Program-made: the position numbers and the translations under genes
NCBI GenBank assembly: GCA_001791615.1
Contig: MGEY01000012.1
Coordinates: 12,397 to 22,452, forward strand
DNA from: Candidatus Uhrbacteria bacterium RIFOXYA2_FULL_40_9
GTDB taxonomy: Bacteria > Patescibacteriota > Patescibacteriia > UBA9934 > GWF2-40-263
Length of the DNA stretch: 10,056 bases
Direction: 5' to 3'
The notes under the pieces: generated by a model
Seen by the model: the letters and a program-made list of their open reading frames with translations, nothing else
Told to the model about the DNA's origin: nothing
The model's database searches: none
Shown here: in pieces, positions 1-7,270 of the stretch
Position numbering within the stretch: the stretch's first letter is position 1
How the letters are laid out: every line of letters starts with the position of its first letter

Positions 1-1
1 A

Positions 2-256
2 ATTGATGACGGCGGTCAAGTAGAAGAAATTTCTCAAGCAGAAAAAAAGAGGGGGAGGTTGAGTTTAGAGGATATTTTTACAAAAGAAGTATTATCAGAG
101 AAAAAAAGGAAAGAAGAAGCAATTATGTTAGCAAGGATATTGAATGGGTATCGATTGAAACAAATAGCTGACCATCTTGGTCTACACTATTCAACAGTAA
201 GCAAAATCCTTAATAAAAATGAAAAAAGTGGCAATTCAAGATCTGACCCCCAATGA
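2..256 (+). CDS. REP-associated (IS200/Y1-like) transposase, C-terminal part, 5' end outside window
   Basis: The frame is open from the left edge to the TGA at 254-256 (84 codons), so this is the tail of a longer gene; the internal TTG at 59 is not a credible start. Visible are a linker with VEEI and RGRLSLEDIF, a basic helix rich in K/R/E, then a DnaA/sigma-like helix-turn-helix reading GYRLKQIADHLGLHYSTVSKIL, and a tail ending NSRSDPQ. From family knowledge, many REP-associated tyrosine transposases (Y1_Tnp fold, single-strand DNA transposition) carry such a C-terminal HTH and end in a Pro-Asp-Pro tail because the coding sequence overlaps the element's end motif. The catalytic HUH and Tyr residues would lie upstream of the window, so activity cannot be judged. 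An unrelated HTH regulator is the alternative, but the tail and the matching motif at the other end favour the transposase. Confidence 0.72.
   Translation: MDDGGQVEEISQAEKKRGRLSLEDIFTKEVLSEKKRKEEAIMLARILNGYRLKQIADHLGLHYSTVSKILNKNEKSGNSRSDPQ
235..250 (+). repeat. Transposase-end motif, left copy (TTCAAGATCTGACCCC)
   Basis: This 16-base motif overlaps the last codons of the transposase. It matches 15 of 16 bases of the reverse complement of 9910-9925; the one difference is T versus C at 242. From memory of the family, AAGACCTGACCCC-like sequences recur at the 3' ends of REP-associated transposase genes, so this is read as the element's downstream end. Confidence 0.65.
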
Positions 257-270
257 GATCATGGTACAAT
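243..270 (+). promoter_or_regulatory. Candidate sigma70-type promoter for the first protease gene
   Basis: TACAAT at 265-270 matches 5 of 6 bases of the -10 consensus and is preceded by TG at 262-263, the extended -10 arrangement. CTGACC at 243-248 matches 4 of 6 of the -35 consensus with a 16-base spacer. Initiation near 277 would leave only a few bases before the ATG at 283, which fits the absence of a ribosome binding site. The -35 element lies inside the transposase-end motif. Confidence 0.42.
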
Positions 271-282
271 ATGCCCATCTTT

Positions 283-2316
283 ATGAATCGAGCCTTTTCA
301 AAAATCATCACAATTTTTCTTGTTTTTACGGCGTGTTTTTTTGCGTTTCCTGTGAACGCTCTTGTTCCAAACGATTTCTTTTTAGGCTCCCAATGGTATT
401 TAGACCGTATTTCTGTTTATGACGCTTGGGACATAACAACAGGTTCACCTTCTTTAATCGTTGCGGTTCTTGATTCAGGGGTAGATCTTGATCATCCGGA
501 TCTTGTAGGAAATTTATGGGTGAATACAGGGGAAATCTCAGGAGATGGAATTGATAATGATCGTAATGGATTTGAAGATGATTATTTTGGGTGGGATTTT
601 GTTGATGGGGATTCTGATCCTCGACCACATACAGAAGGATCGTTTCAAGATGCAATTGTTTCTCATGGCACCCTTGTTTCTGGAATGATTGGGGCGCTTT
701 CAAATAATGAACTCGGTGTGTCTGGGTTGAATTGGAATGTGCGCATTATGCCTATTCGTATTTTGAACGAAGAAGGGATCGGCTCTTCTTACGATGTCCG
801 TCATGCCATTCGTTATGCTGTGGAGAATGGAGCTGATGTGATCAATTTAAGTTTTACTGCTAGTGAACTGGATCCTTATTTATTTGAGGAAATCAAATGG
901 GCTTATGAACAAGGAGTGGTGATTGTCACTTCTGTAGGGAATGAAAATATCAATCTTCTTGAACATCCAGTCTATCCTGCGTGTTATGATTTGAATCAAG
1001 AAGAGAATTATATTATTGGAGTGGCAGCCACAAACAAGTTAGATCAAAAAGCAGATTTTTCTAATTATGGATCTGGTTGCGTAGATGTTTCTGCTCCTGG
1101 GACAACGATCTTTGGCATGGTTTATCATGATCCACAAGTTCTTTTACTCTCAACACTCTATGGGGGTCCTTGGGAAGGAACCTCTGTAGCCGCACCGATT
1201 GTGACCGGAATTGTTGCTCTTATGAAGGCGGCGGAGCCTTCTCTTTCACCTCAGCAAATTCTTCTTGCCCTTCGACTTTCTACAAACCCTATTAAAGAAT
1301 CTGCTTTGATTGGAAAATCACTCTTGGGTTCTGGAATTGTGAATGCTTCCTTAGCAATTCAAGCTGCCCATGCTTTTGCCCAAAAACCGAAAAGATTATC
1401 TACCACTCCTTTAGATCCCGAAGAGGCTCTTCTTTTTTCTTTAGGAACAGGATCGCCCCCACTTGTGTATTTTTTTGATAAAAATGGTGAGGAAGTTCGA
1501 TCTTTTCTTGCTTACGATCGTCAATTTACCGGAGGAGTATCATTAGCTAAAGGAGATTTGGATGGAGATGGACATAAAGAAATCATTGTTGGAGCGGGTT
1601 CTGGAGGGGGTCCACAAGTACGTATTTTTGATATGAGTGGTCAGGTTTTATCTCAATTTTTTGCTTTCGATGAGCAAGATCGAAGTGGTATTCAGGTGAA
1701 AGTGGGTGATGTAAATGCGGATGGGAAAGATGAAATCATCGCAACTTCTTATCAAAAAGGAAATGGTTTGATAAAAATTTTTGATAAAGATGGGCTTCTT
1801 TTGCAAGAGATTGATCGTTTTCAGGGAAGTGTGACACCCCTTTCTTTTGGTGTGGGAAACATCGATGCAAAGGAAGGCGATGAATTAGTTGTTTACACAA
1901 GCCAAGGAACAAGTACTTTTTTGATGAGTATTGATGAAACAGGGGATTATATTGGATCTTTTCCTGTGTTTATAAAGAATACGGGATCATCTCCTCAAAT
2001 AGAAGTTGTAGATATCGATGGTGATCATCTCGCAGAGATTCTTGTTTCTGAAGGGATTGGGGCGAATCCAAGGGTCTTTATTTATTCATCACTTGGTGTT
2101 TTACAAAAAACCTTTTTAGCATATGAAGAGACTTTTTTAGGGGGAGTCATGACTGCTACAGGAGATCTTGATCACAATCAAGAAATTGAAATCTACACAA
2201 TTCCCACAAGCACAGGAGGATCTCAATTACGTGTTTTTAATCAAGAGGGAGAAGTGATAGATAGTTTGTTCCTGATAGAAGATGTTATTCAATCAGGATC
2301 TCATATTGCTTTATAG
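283..2316 (+). CDS. Exported subtilisin-family (S8) serine protease with C-terminal FG-GAP/VCBS-type propeller
   Basis: 677 aa from the ATG at 283. This start puts MNRAFSK directly before a hydrophobic stretch and an Ala-containing cleavage region (about residue 27), a good Sec signal peptide; the in-frame ATGs at 253 and 271 would only add a poor leader. The mature part begins with PNDFFLGSQWYLD, as in thermitase/fervidolysin-type subtilases, and there is no room for an I9 inhibitor propeptide. The triad is D64 (AVLDSGVD), H128 (SHGTLVSG) and S301 (GTSVAAP), with oxyanion N220 (SVGN), so the enzyme should be active. C234 and C266 may form a disulfide. Residues about 383-677 form six roughly 50-residue FG-GAP-like units with DxDG-type loops. 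It probably cleaves peptides outside the membrane; the substrate is unknown. No LPXTG, lipobox or other anchor was seen. It is 3 nt upstream of a paralogue. Confidence 0.9.
   Translation: MNRAFSKIITIFLVFTACFFAFPVNALVPNDFFLGSQWYLDRISVYDAWDITTGSPSLIVAVLDSGVDLDHPDLVGNLWVNTGEISGDGIDNDRNGFEDDYFGWDFVDGDSDPRPHTEGSFQDAIVSHGTLVSGMIGALSNNELGVSGLNWNVRIMPIRILNEEGIGSSYDVRHAIRYAVENGADVINLSFTASELDPYLFEEIKWAYEQGVVIVTSVGNENINLLEHPVYPACYDLNQEENYIIGVAATNKLDQKADFSNYGSGCVDVSAPGTTIFGMVYHDPQVLLLSTLYGGPWEGTSVAAPIVTGIVALMKAAEPSLSPQQILLALRLSTNPIKESALIGKSLLGSGIVNASLAIQAAHAFAQKPKRLSTTPLDPEEALLFSLGTGSPPLVYFFDKNGEEVRSFLAYDRQFTGGVSLAKGDLDGDGHKEIIVGAGSGGGPQVRIFDMSGQVLSQFFAFDEQDRSGIQVKVGDVNADGKDEIIATSYQKGNGLIKIFDKDGLLLQEIDRFQGSVTPLSFGVGNIDAKEGDELVVYTSQGTSTFLMSIDETGDYIGSFPVFIKNTGSSPQIEVVDIDGDHLAEILVSEGIGANPRVFIYSSLGVLQKTFLAYEETFLGGVMTATGDLDHNQEIEIYTIPTSTGGSQLRVFNQEGEVIDSLFLIEDVIQSGSHIAL
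1429..2313 (+). repeat. Propeller-coding tandem repeats (six FG-GAP-like units) in the first protease
   Basis: Units fall at residues about 383-436, 437-487, 488-537, 538-588, 589-639 and 640-677. The typical unit reads G-x-G-G-x-P-x-V-x-(I/V)-F, then FFAFD or FLAYD, then GGV, then GDxDGDG, then EIIV. Units 1 and 2 keep good Asp-rich calcium-type loops. Units 3 (NIDAKEGDE) and 5 (DLDHNQEIE) are degraded, and unit 6 stops after its first strands, which may close the ring with unit 1. Confidence 0.7.
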
Positions 2317-2319
2317 TTT

Positions 2320-4359
2320 ATGAAACAAATTTTTTCTTTTTTCCTTCTTTTTTGTTCATTTGTTCAACCAGCATTTGCTCTTTCTCCGAATGATCCTTTT
2401 TTGGATTCATTGTGGTATTTGGATCATATTGGGGTTCCAGAAGCATGGGAAACAACAACAGGTTCTTCAGAGGTGATTGTGGCTGTGCTTGATTCAGGAG
2501 TTGATTTTGATCATCCAGATCTTGCAGACAATAGTTGGGTGAATAAAAAAGAAATTCCCGAGGATGGAATTGACAATGATGGAAATGGCTACATCGATGA
2601 TGTCTATGGTTGGGATTTTGTCCATGAGGATAATATGCCAATTCCCGATGTTGGGCTTGGATTTGAAGAAGATGCCGTATCTCACGGAACCTTTATTGCC
2701 GGAACCATCGGTGCTGTGGGAAACAATACAGAAGGAATTGTTGGAATTAATTGGTCTGTGAAGATCATGTCATTGCGTGTTTTAGATAATTATGGAGTTG
2801 GTGATTCAGAAGCGGTGCGCAAAGCAATCGAGTATGCAACAACCAATGGAGCTGATGTGATTAATTTGAGTTTTGCCGGTTACGATTATAGTGAACGATT
2901 TCAAGAGGCTGTTGAAAAGGCTTATGAAGCAGGAGTTGTGACCGTCGCTGCTGTAGGAAATGATTCTGATGGAGGACTGAACATCAATCATTATCCTTCT
3001 TATCCTGCTTGTTTTACTAATGGAGCGGGTTCAGATGATTGGGTGATTGGGGTGGCTGCTACACAAGAGGATGATACAAAAGCGATTTTTTCTAATTACG
3101 GCTCATACTGCACAGACATTTCTGCTCCAGGAACAGATTTTTATTCAACGTTTTTTCAAGATGATGAATGGTTGGAGTTTTCGGAAGAATACTATCATGG
3201 CTATTGGTCTGGAACCTCCATGGCCGTTCCCGTTGTGTCAGGGGCTGTTGCTTTGCTTATCGCAGAGTATCCAACATTGACCCCTTCACAAATAAAAATA
3301 ATTTTGCAACTTTCTGTTGATCCTGTTGTGCAAATCGGCATTGTGGGACGAAGAGAAATGGGGGCAGGAAGAATCAATGTGGCACGCGCTTTTTCTATTG
3401 CTGGTCAGTTTGGTTTAAGCAGGGAAGAATTAGAATCTGTTAAACCAAGTACGAATATTGTGGTTGTTCCAGAAGCAGGATCTCCACCTATGGTTCGTGT
3501 GTTTTCAAAAAATGGTTTACTTCTCACAGAGTTTCTTGCTTATGATGAAGCGTTTAGCGGAGGAGTGCGGGTTGCAATGGGAGATATTGATGCTGATGGA
3601 GAAGATGAAATTGTGACCGTGCCAGGGAAAGGAGGAAGCCCATTGGTTCGTTTGTTTGAACAAGATGGCACACTGATTCGAGAGTTTTATGCGTTTCGAG
3701 AAGATCTTCAAACCGGATTTTTTGTAGCCGTGGGAGATGTGAATGGAGACTATCGTGAAGACATTGTGGTATGTGCAGATGCAGGTGGAAGAGGTCGTGT
3801 AAAAGTATTTACCCAAGAAGGAACAGGTATTGAGGATCTTTGGCCTTTTGGTTCCACAGAGATTAGTGTTCGTGTAACAACAGCAGATGTTGATGGTGAT
3901 GGACTAGAGGAGATTGTGTGTTCACAAGGAGGTGGAACCTCACCTCTTGTAAGAGTTCTTGAACTTGATGGAACTCTTGTTTCTGAATTTTATGCATATG
4001 CAACGACTTATGATCAAGGAGTCTTTGTTGCCGCAGGGGATATTGATGGAGACGGAAGTGATGAGATTGTGACAGGAACAGATGAAGGAGGAGGTCCACA
4101 AGTACAGATTTTTAATGGCACAGGGAGTTGGATTGGAACATTTTTTGCGTATGATGATCAATTCCGTGGAGGAGTACGGGTGACGGTAGGGAATTTAAGT
4201 GAAGAAAAAAATGCTTCAGCCTCTATTATTACTGCAGCAGGACCTGGTGGAGGTCCACATTTGCAGATTTATAATAACCATGCAGAACTTATTGGAACCT
4301 TTTTTACTGATCAGGAAACAGATAGGCAAGGAATCAATGTGAGCACATGGAGTCTCTAA
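2320..4359 (+). CDS. Exported subtilisin-family (S8) serine protease with C-terminal FG-GAP/VCBS-type propeller (paralogue)
   Basis: 679 aa. A Sec signal peptide (MKQIFSFFLLF...) ends at PAFA near residue 20, and the mature part starts LSPNDPFLDSLWYLD with no propeptide domain. The triad is D58 (AVLDSGVD), H122 (SHGTFIAG) and S300 (GTSMAVP), with oxyanion N214 (AVGN). C231 and C264 match the cysteine pair of the upstream protein. An Asp-rich loop, DGIDNDGNGYIDD, at 82-94 is likely a metal site and is also present in the upstream copy. Residues about 384-679 form six FG-GAP-like units. The order of domains, the motifs and the length match the gene 3 nt upstream, so the pair arose by tandem duplication followed by divergence. 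Role: extracytoplasmic peptidase with a propeller that may bind substrate, glycan or cell surface; the target is unknown. Confidence 0.91.
   Translation: MKQIFSFFLLFCSFVQPAFALSPNDPFLDSLWYLDHIGVPEAWETTTGSSEVIVAVLDSGVDFDHPDLADNSWVNKKEIPEDGIDNDGNGYIDDVYGWDFVHEDNMPIPDVGLGFEEDAVSHGTFIAGTIGAVGNNTEGIVGINWSVKIMSLRVLDNYGVGDSEAVRKAIEYATTNGADVINLSFAGYDYSERFQEAVEKAYEAGVVTVAAVGNDSDGGLNINHYPSYPACFTNGAGSDDWVIGVAATQEDDTKAIFSNYGSYCTDISAPGTDFYSTFFQDDEWLEFSEEYYHGYWSGTSMAVPVVSGAVALLIAEYPTLTPSQIKIILQLSVDPVVQIGIVGRREMGAGRINVARAFSIAGQFGLSREELESVKPSTNIVVVPEAGSPPMVRVFSKNGLLLTEFLAYDEAFSGGVRVAMGDIDADGEDEIVTVPGKGGSPLVRLFEQDGTLIREFYAFREDLQTGFFVAVGDVNGDYREDIVVCADAGGRGRVKVFTQEGTGIEDLWPFGSTEISVRVTTADVDGDGLEEIVCSQGGGTSPLVRVLELDGTLVSEFYAYATTYDQGVFVAAGDIDGDGSDEIVTGTDEGGGPQVQIFNGTGSWIGTFFAYDDQFRGGVRVTVGNLSEEKNASASIITAAGPGGGPHLQIYNNHAELIGTFFTDQETDRQGINVSTWSL
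3469..4356 (+). repeat. Propeller-coding tandem repeats (six FG-GAP-like units) in the second protease
   Basis: Units are at residues about 384-433, 434-484, 485-533, 534-584, 585-638 and 639-679. Calcium-type loops are clear in four units: DIDADGEDE, DVNGDYRED, DVDGDGLEE and DIDGDGSDE. Unit 5 has NLSEEKNAS instead and has lost the acidic ligands. The copies differ at DNA level, so this is protein-level repetition and not a recent tandem DNA repeat. Confidence 0.75.
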
Positions 4360-4363
4360 AATA

Positions 4364-4372
4364 TGGTAAACT
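4364..4372 (+). promoter_or_regulatory. Candidate extended -10 element for the glycan gene block
   Basis: TGGTAAACT begins 5 nt after the stop of the second protease and resembles TGGTACAAT at 262-270. No convincing -35 hexamer is seen, as is common with extended -10 promoters. Initiation near 4379 would give a leader of about 50 nt before the ATG at 4430. This is the only gap over 20 nt between complete genes, which supports a separate transcription unit. Confidence 0.33.
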
Positions 4373-4375
4373 AAA

Positions 4376-4391
4376 GAAAGTCTCGACTTTC
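4376..4391 (+). other. Small hairpin in the leader of the epimerase gene
   Basis: GAAAGT (4376-4381) pairs with ACTTTC (4386-4391) around a CTCG tetraloop. A T7 run follows, but only at 4412-4418, too far away for a standard intrinsic terminator. It could protect the 5' end of the transcript, or be a weak terminator for the protease genes. The stem is short. Confidence 0.25.
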
Positions 4392-4429
4392 CTTAAGATG
4401 CATAAGACCTCTTTTTTTACAAACACGTT

Positions 4430-5440
4430 ATGGAAAATACGTTTTCAAACAAGAATATTCTTGTCACGGGTGGTGCAGGATTTATTGGTTCTCATTTGTG
4501 TGAAGAACTTTTGAAGGAAAAACATCGTGTGATTTGTGTGGATAATTTTTCTACTAGTCACGCACGAAACATTGATGCTCTCATGCAAAATCCTCATTTT
4601 CGTTTTTTGCGACTTGATGTCAACATCCCTTTTAATCTTGAAACACACGCAGAACTTGCGATTTTCAAAATCCCTTTTCAAGGAATTCAAGAAATTTATC
4701 ATCTTGCTTGTCCAACTTCCATCCGTAAGTTCGATCAATTTAAAATTCAAACTCTCCTTTCGAATTCTCTTGGAAATTATCATGTCCTTGAGCTTGCAAA
4801 AAAGTATCGATCAAAGATTTTGCTTGGTTCTAGTTCTGTTGTTTATGGTCAGCGCAATTCCACAGATCCGTATGTGAGTGAAGAGGAAACTGGGATTGTT
4901 GATCATCTCACCCCGCGCGCTTGTTATGATGAAGGAAAACGTTTTTCTGAAACCATGTTTGAAACGTATCGTCAGGTTCATGAACTAGAAATTCGTATTG
5001 CACGTATTTTTCGTACTTATGGTCCACGTATGCCTTTGCAAGACGGTCATTTGATTCCAGATTTTATTTTGAATGCTCTTGATGGAAAAGATTTGCTTAT
5101 GCATGGAGGTGAAGAGTTCAGTACTTCGCTCACGTATGTCACAGATGTTGTTGATGGACTCATACGAATGATGAATACATCTGAGTATCTTGGTCCTATC
5201 AATTTGGGAAGTGATGTTGATTTAAAGATTAAAGAGGTTGCGGAACAAATTGTGCGCATGACAGGTTCTTCTTCAAAGATTGTTGCCGGAGACAACTTCG
5301 AATTCCTCTCAGAACTTTCTTTGCCTCGAACCGCTCGTGCAAAACAGCTTGGATGGTTGCCACTGGTGCGTCTTGAAGAAGGACTTGAAAAAACGATTGA
5401 GTATATGAAAGCGAATCATCTGCTTCTTTCAACGATTTAG
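4430..5440 (+). CDS. NAD-dependent nucleotide-sugar epimerase/dehydratase (extended SDR, UDP-glucuronate decarboxylase-like)
   Basis: 336 aa, the usual size. The N-terminal Rossmann motif TGGAGFIG is at 13-20, and an acidic residue ends the second strand (VDN, 37-39), indicating NAD(H). The SDR catalytic pair is Y166 and K170 (YDEGK). Family marks of UDP-glucuronate decarboxylases are HLACPTS (91-97), CYDEGKR (165-171) and RIFRTYGPRM (192-201). However, GSSSVVYG (133-140) has Val where UXS/ArnA enzymes have the catalytic Glu of SEVYG, and the C-terminal R-K/R-P-D motif is replaced by SLPRT (297-301). The reaction may therefore be 4-epimerisation or another oxidation-reduction, not decarboxylation. 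There is an insertion of about 15 residues near 70-86. It heads the glycan operon, 2 nt before the next gene, and presumably supplies or modifies a nucleotide sugar for the downstream transferases. No ribosome binding site is visible. Confidence 0.85.
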   Translation: MENTFSNKNILVTGGAGFIGSHLCEELLKEKHRVICVDNFSTSHARNIDALMQNPHFRFLRLDVNIPFNLETHAELAIFKIPFQGIQEIYHLACPTSIRKFDQFKIQTLLSNSLGNYHVLELAKKYRSKILLGSSSVVYGQRNSTDPYVSEEETGIVDHLTPRACYDEGKRFSETMFETYRQVHELEIRIARIFRTYGPRMPLQDGHLIPDFILNALDGKDLLMHGGEEFSTSLTYVTDVVDGLIRMMNTSEYLGPINLGSDVDLKIKEVAEQIVRMTGSSSKIVAGDNFEFLSELSLPRTARAKQLGWLPLVRLEEGLEKTIEYMKANHLLLSTI

Positions 5441-5442
5441 GT

Positions 5443-6111
5443 ATGAAGGTTATTGCGATCATCCCAGCATTTAATGAAGAAACGACGATTGCCGAGGTTC
5501 TTAAACGAACTCGGCCTTTTGTTGATGAGATTATTGTTGTAAATGATGGTTCCAAAGATCGAACACGTGAAATTTCCTTGGAATACGGAGTTTTGGTTGC
5601 CTCACATGTGATCAATCGTGGTCTTGGGGCAGCTATTGGAACTGGGTTTGAAGCTGCGAAAAAACAAGGTGCTGATTTAGTGATTACTTTAGATGCAGAT
5701 GGTCAACATGATCCAGCGGAAATTCCGTTATTTGAAAAAGCTGTAAAGGAGGGAGCTGAAGCTGTTATAGGTTCTCGCATGAAAACAGGATTTAAGGGAA
5801 TGCCTTGGTATCGTCGAATTGCACAAATGATTGGAAATATCGTGACTTTTGTTTTGTTTGGAATATGGGTGACAGATAGTCAGTCTGGATACCGTGCTTT
5901 TACAAGAGATGCTTTGGAGAAGATTTCTATTCGTACAAATCGTATGGAAGTATCTTCTGAGTTAATTGCAGAAATCAAACGAAATCATTTGCATTTTACA
6001 GAAGTCCCAATCAAAGCTATTTATACCACCTACTCACTTTCTAAAGGTCAAAGTTTTTTTGTGGGCATTAAAACTGTTCTTAAGTTGATTGTGCGACGCA
6101 TTTGTTTTTAA
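5443..6111 (+). CDS. GT2 family glycosyltransferase, dolichyl/polyprenyl-phosphate mannosyltransferase-like
   Basis: 222 aa, single GT-A domain. It starts MKVIAIIPAFNEE (nucleotide-binding first strand), then VVNDGSKDRT (33-41), INRGLGAAIGTG (57-68), the metal-binding DADGQHD (84-90; D84 and D86), GSRM (110-113) and DSQSGYRAF (145-153). This set is typical of DPM1-like GT2 enzymes that move a sugar from a nucleotide donor to polyprenyl phosphate at the inner face of the membrane. There is no C-terminal TM domain or GtrA-like flippase domain. A membrane partner may be the DUF2304 protein encoded 12 nt downstream, a frequent neighbour of such enzymes. The sugar and acceptor cannot be told from sequence. 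A protein transferring directly to a glycan chain is the alternative. Confidence 0.88.
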   Translation: MKVIAIIPAFNEETTIAEVLKRTRPFVDEIIVVNDGSKDRTREISLEYGVLVASHVINRGLGAAIGTGFEAAKKQGADLVITLDADGQHDPAEIPLFEKAVKEGAEAVIGSRMKTGFKGMPWYRRIAQMIGNIVTFVLFGIWVTDSQSGYRAFTRDALEKISIRTNRMEVSSELIAEIKRNHLHFTEVPIKAIYTTYSLSKGQSFFVGIKTVLKLIVRRICF

Positions 6112-6123
6112 TTTTTTTCTCTT

Positions 6124-6471
6124 ATGCAGTTGATTCAATACGTCATTATTCTCTTTGCCCTTTTTGCCGTCGGGCGTGTTTTTGTTCAGTATCGTCGTGG
6201 AAATGTGAGTGTGAAGTGGCTCATTTTTTGGATTCTTTTTTGGGTATTGACTGGACTTGTTGTGTGGCTTCCACAAACCACAGAAATCGTTGCACGTTTT
6301 GTTGGAGTTGGACGCGGAGTCGATGTAGCAATTTATATTTCCATTCCAGTACTTTTTTATCTTGTGTTTCGATTGTTTGTACGCATGGAAGATATTGATC
6401 GAGATATGACCACCCTTGTACGAAAAATTGCGTTAACAGAGATTCCTGAAAAAAAAGATCATGAAACCTAA
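6124..6471 (+). CDS. DUF2304 family small membrane protein
   Basis: 115 aa with three predicted membrane helices at about 2-21, 32-49 and 67-86, followed by a charged cytoplasmic tail with a short helical segment (DMTTLVRKIALTE). Family marks are the WLIFWILFW helix and the VGRGVD motif (62-67) before the third helix, matching DUF2304 (PF10066) from memory. The biochemical role is not established. Members usually sit beside GT2 polyprenyl-phosphate sugar transferases, which suggests a membrane anchor or accessory subunit for the enzyme just upstream. The gene overlaps the next one by 11 nt, indicating translational coupling. Confidence 0.8.
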   Translation: MQLIQYVIILFALFAVGRVFVQYRRGNVSVKWLIFWILFWVLTGLVVWLPQTTEIVARFVGVGRGVDVAIYISIPVLFYLVFRLFVRMEDIDRDMTTLVRKIALTEIPEKKDHET

Positions 6472-7270
6472 AGTTGCTCTCATTTATCTTTCCTATTTTT
6501 CAGAGCCTTATCTTGATGAGGTTATTTTGTCTCTCTCCAAGCTAAACTATCCAAAAGATCAATTGATGTTGATTATTGTGGAAAATGCTTCCACAGATCG
6601 AAGTGATGCCATCATTCGTGAGCAGGTTCTTCCAAAATCTGGAAAAGAACTTCCAGAGATCATCTATCTTCCTCAAGAAAAAAATACGGGCTTTGCCTCA
6701 GGAAATAATCTTGGCATACAACGTGCATTACTTGAGGGAGCAGAATACGTTTATTTTTTGAATAATGATGCGAAATTGCAATCAGATGCGCTTAGGCATG
6801 CTATTGCTTTAGCAGAATCAGATGTGAAGATTGGAAGTGTGCAATCGCTCATGCTTCTTTGGCAAAATCCTCAAAAAGTTAATTCTACAGGTGGAATGGT
6901 ACACTTTCTTGGATTTGGTTTTGTACGAGATAATGGTGAGTTTGTAAAAAACATTACCGCAAAAGAGGGGGAAGAAATTGCTTATGCCAGTGGCGCTGCC
7001 GTTCTTTATCGTGCAAGAACTTTGCAAGAAGTTGGTTTGCTTGATCCCTATCTTTTTCTTTATCACGAAGATCTTGAACTTGGATGGCGTATTCGATTAG
7101 CAGGATATCGCAATGTTCTGTCTGTAAAATCTATTGCCTATCATCATTATGAATTTTCTCGTTCCATTCAGAAATATTATTGGATGGAACGAAATCGGTT
7201 GTTTGTTCATTTTTCACACTTAAAACTTTCAACACTCGTACTATTGTCGCCTTGGCTTTTTGGATTATAA
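6461..7270 (+). CDS. GT2 family glycosyltransferase (rhamnosyltransferase-like), truncated by an in-frame TAA
   Basis: 269 aa to the TAA at 7268-7270. The complete GT-A catalytic domain is present: VALIYLSYFSEPYLDEVI at the start, VENASTDRS (40-48), NTGFASGNNLG (75-85), the NND metal site (101-103), ASGAAVLYR (176-184) and HEDLELGWR (202-210) with the probable base ED at 203-204. These fit WcaA/rhamnosyltransferase-type GT2 enzymes of surface polysaccharides. The reading frame resumes directly after the stop and encodes 89 more residues typical of this family's tail. The stop falls inside a hydrophobic helix (LVLLSPWLFGL, then IALLFFAI). The full protein would be about 359 aa. The truncated form could still be catalytically active but lacks most of the membrane-associating tail. 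The start overlaps the DUF2304 gene by 11 nt. Confidence 0.85.
   Translation: MKPKVALIYLSYFSEPYLDEVILSLSKLNYPKDQLMLIIVENASTDRSDAIIREQVLPKSGKELPEIIYLPQEKNTGFASGNNLGIQRALLEGAEYVYFLNNDAKLQSDALRHAIALAESDVKIGSVQSLMLLWQNPQKVNSTGGMVHFLGFGFVRDNGEFVKNITAKEGEEIAYASGAAVLYRARTLQEVGLLDPYLFLYHEDLELGWRIRLAGYRNVLSVKSIAYHHYEFSRSIQKYYWMERNRLFVHFSHLKLSTLVLLSPWLFGL

Noticed and set aside
253..282. Earlier ATG starts (253, 271) for the first protease
   Set aside because: They add residues with polar and aromatic content before the signal peptide. The ATG at 283 gives a clean Sec signal peptide and a layout matching the paralogue.
326..4161. Several long open frames on the - strand opposite the protease genes
   Set aside because: Their translations are rich in His, Gln and Leu, as expected from the antisense of Asp/Gly-rich coding repeats, and they show no domain or start signal. 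The + strand genes are unambiguous.
3469..4356. Periodic GATGGAGATGG-like DNA as a possible CRISPR or tandem DNA repeat
   Set aside because: The copies vary, have a period near 150 bases and encode the DxDG loops of the propeller in frame, so they are protein repeats.
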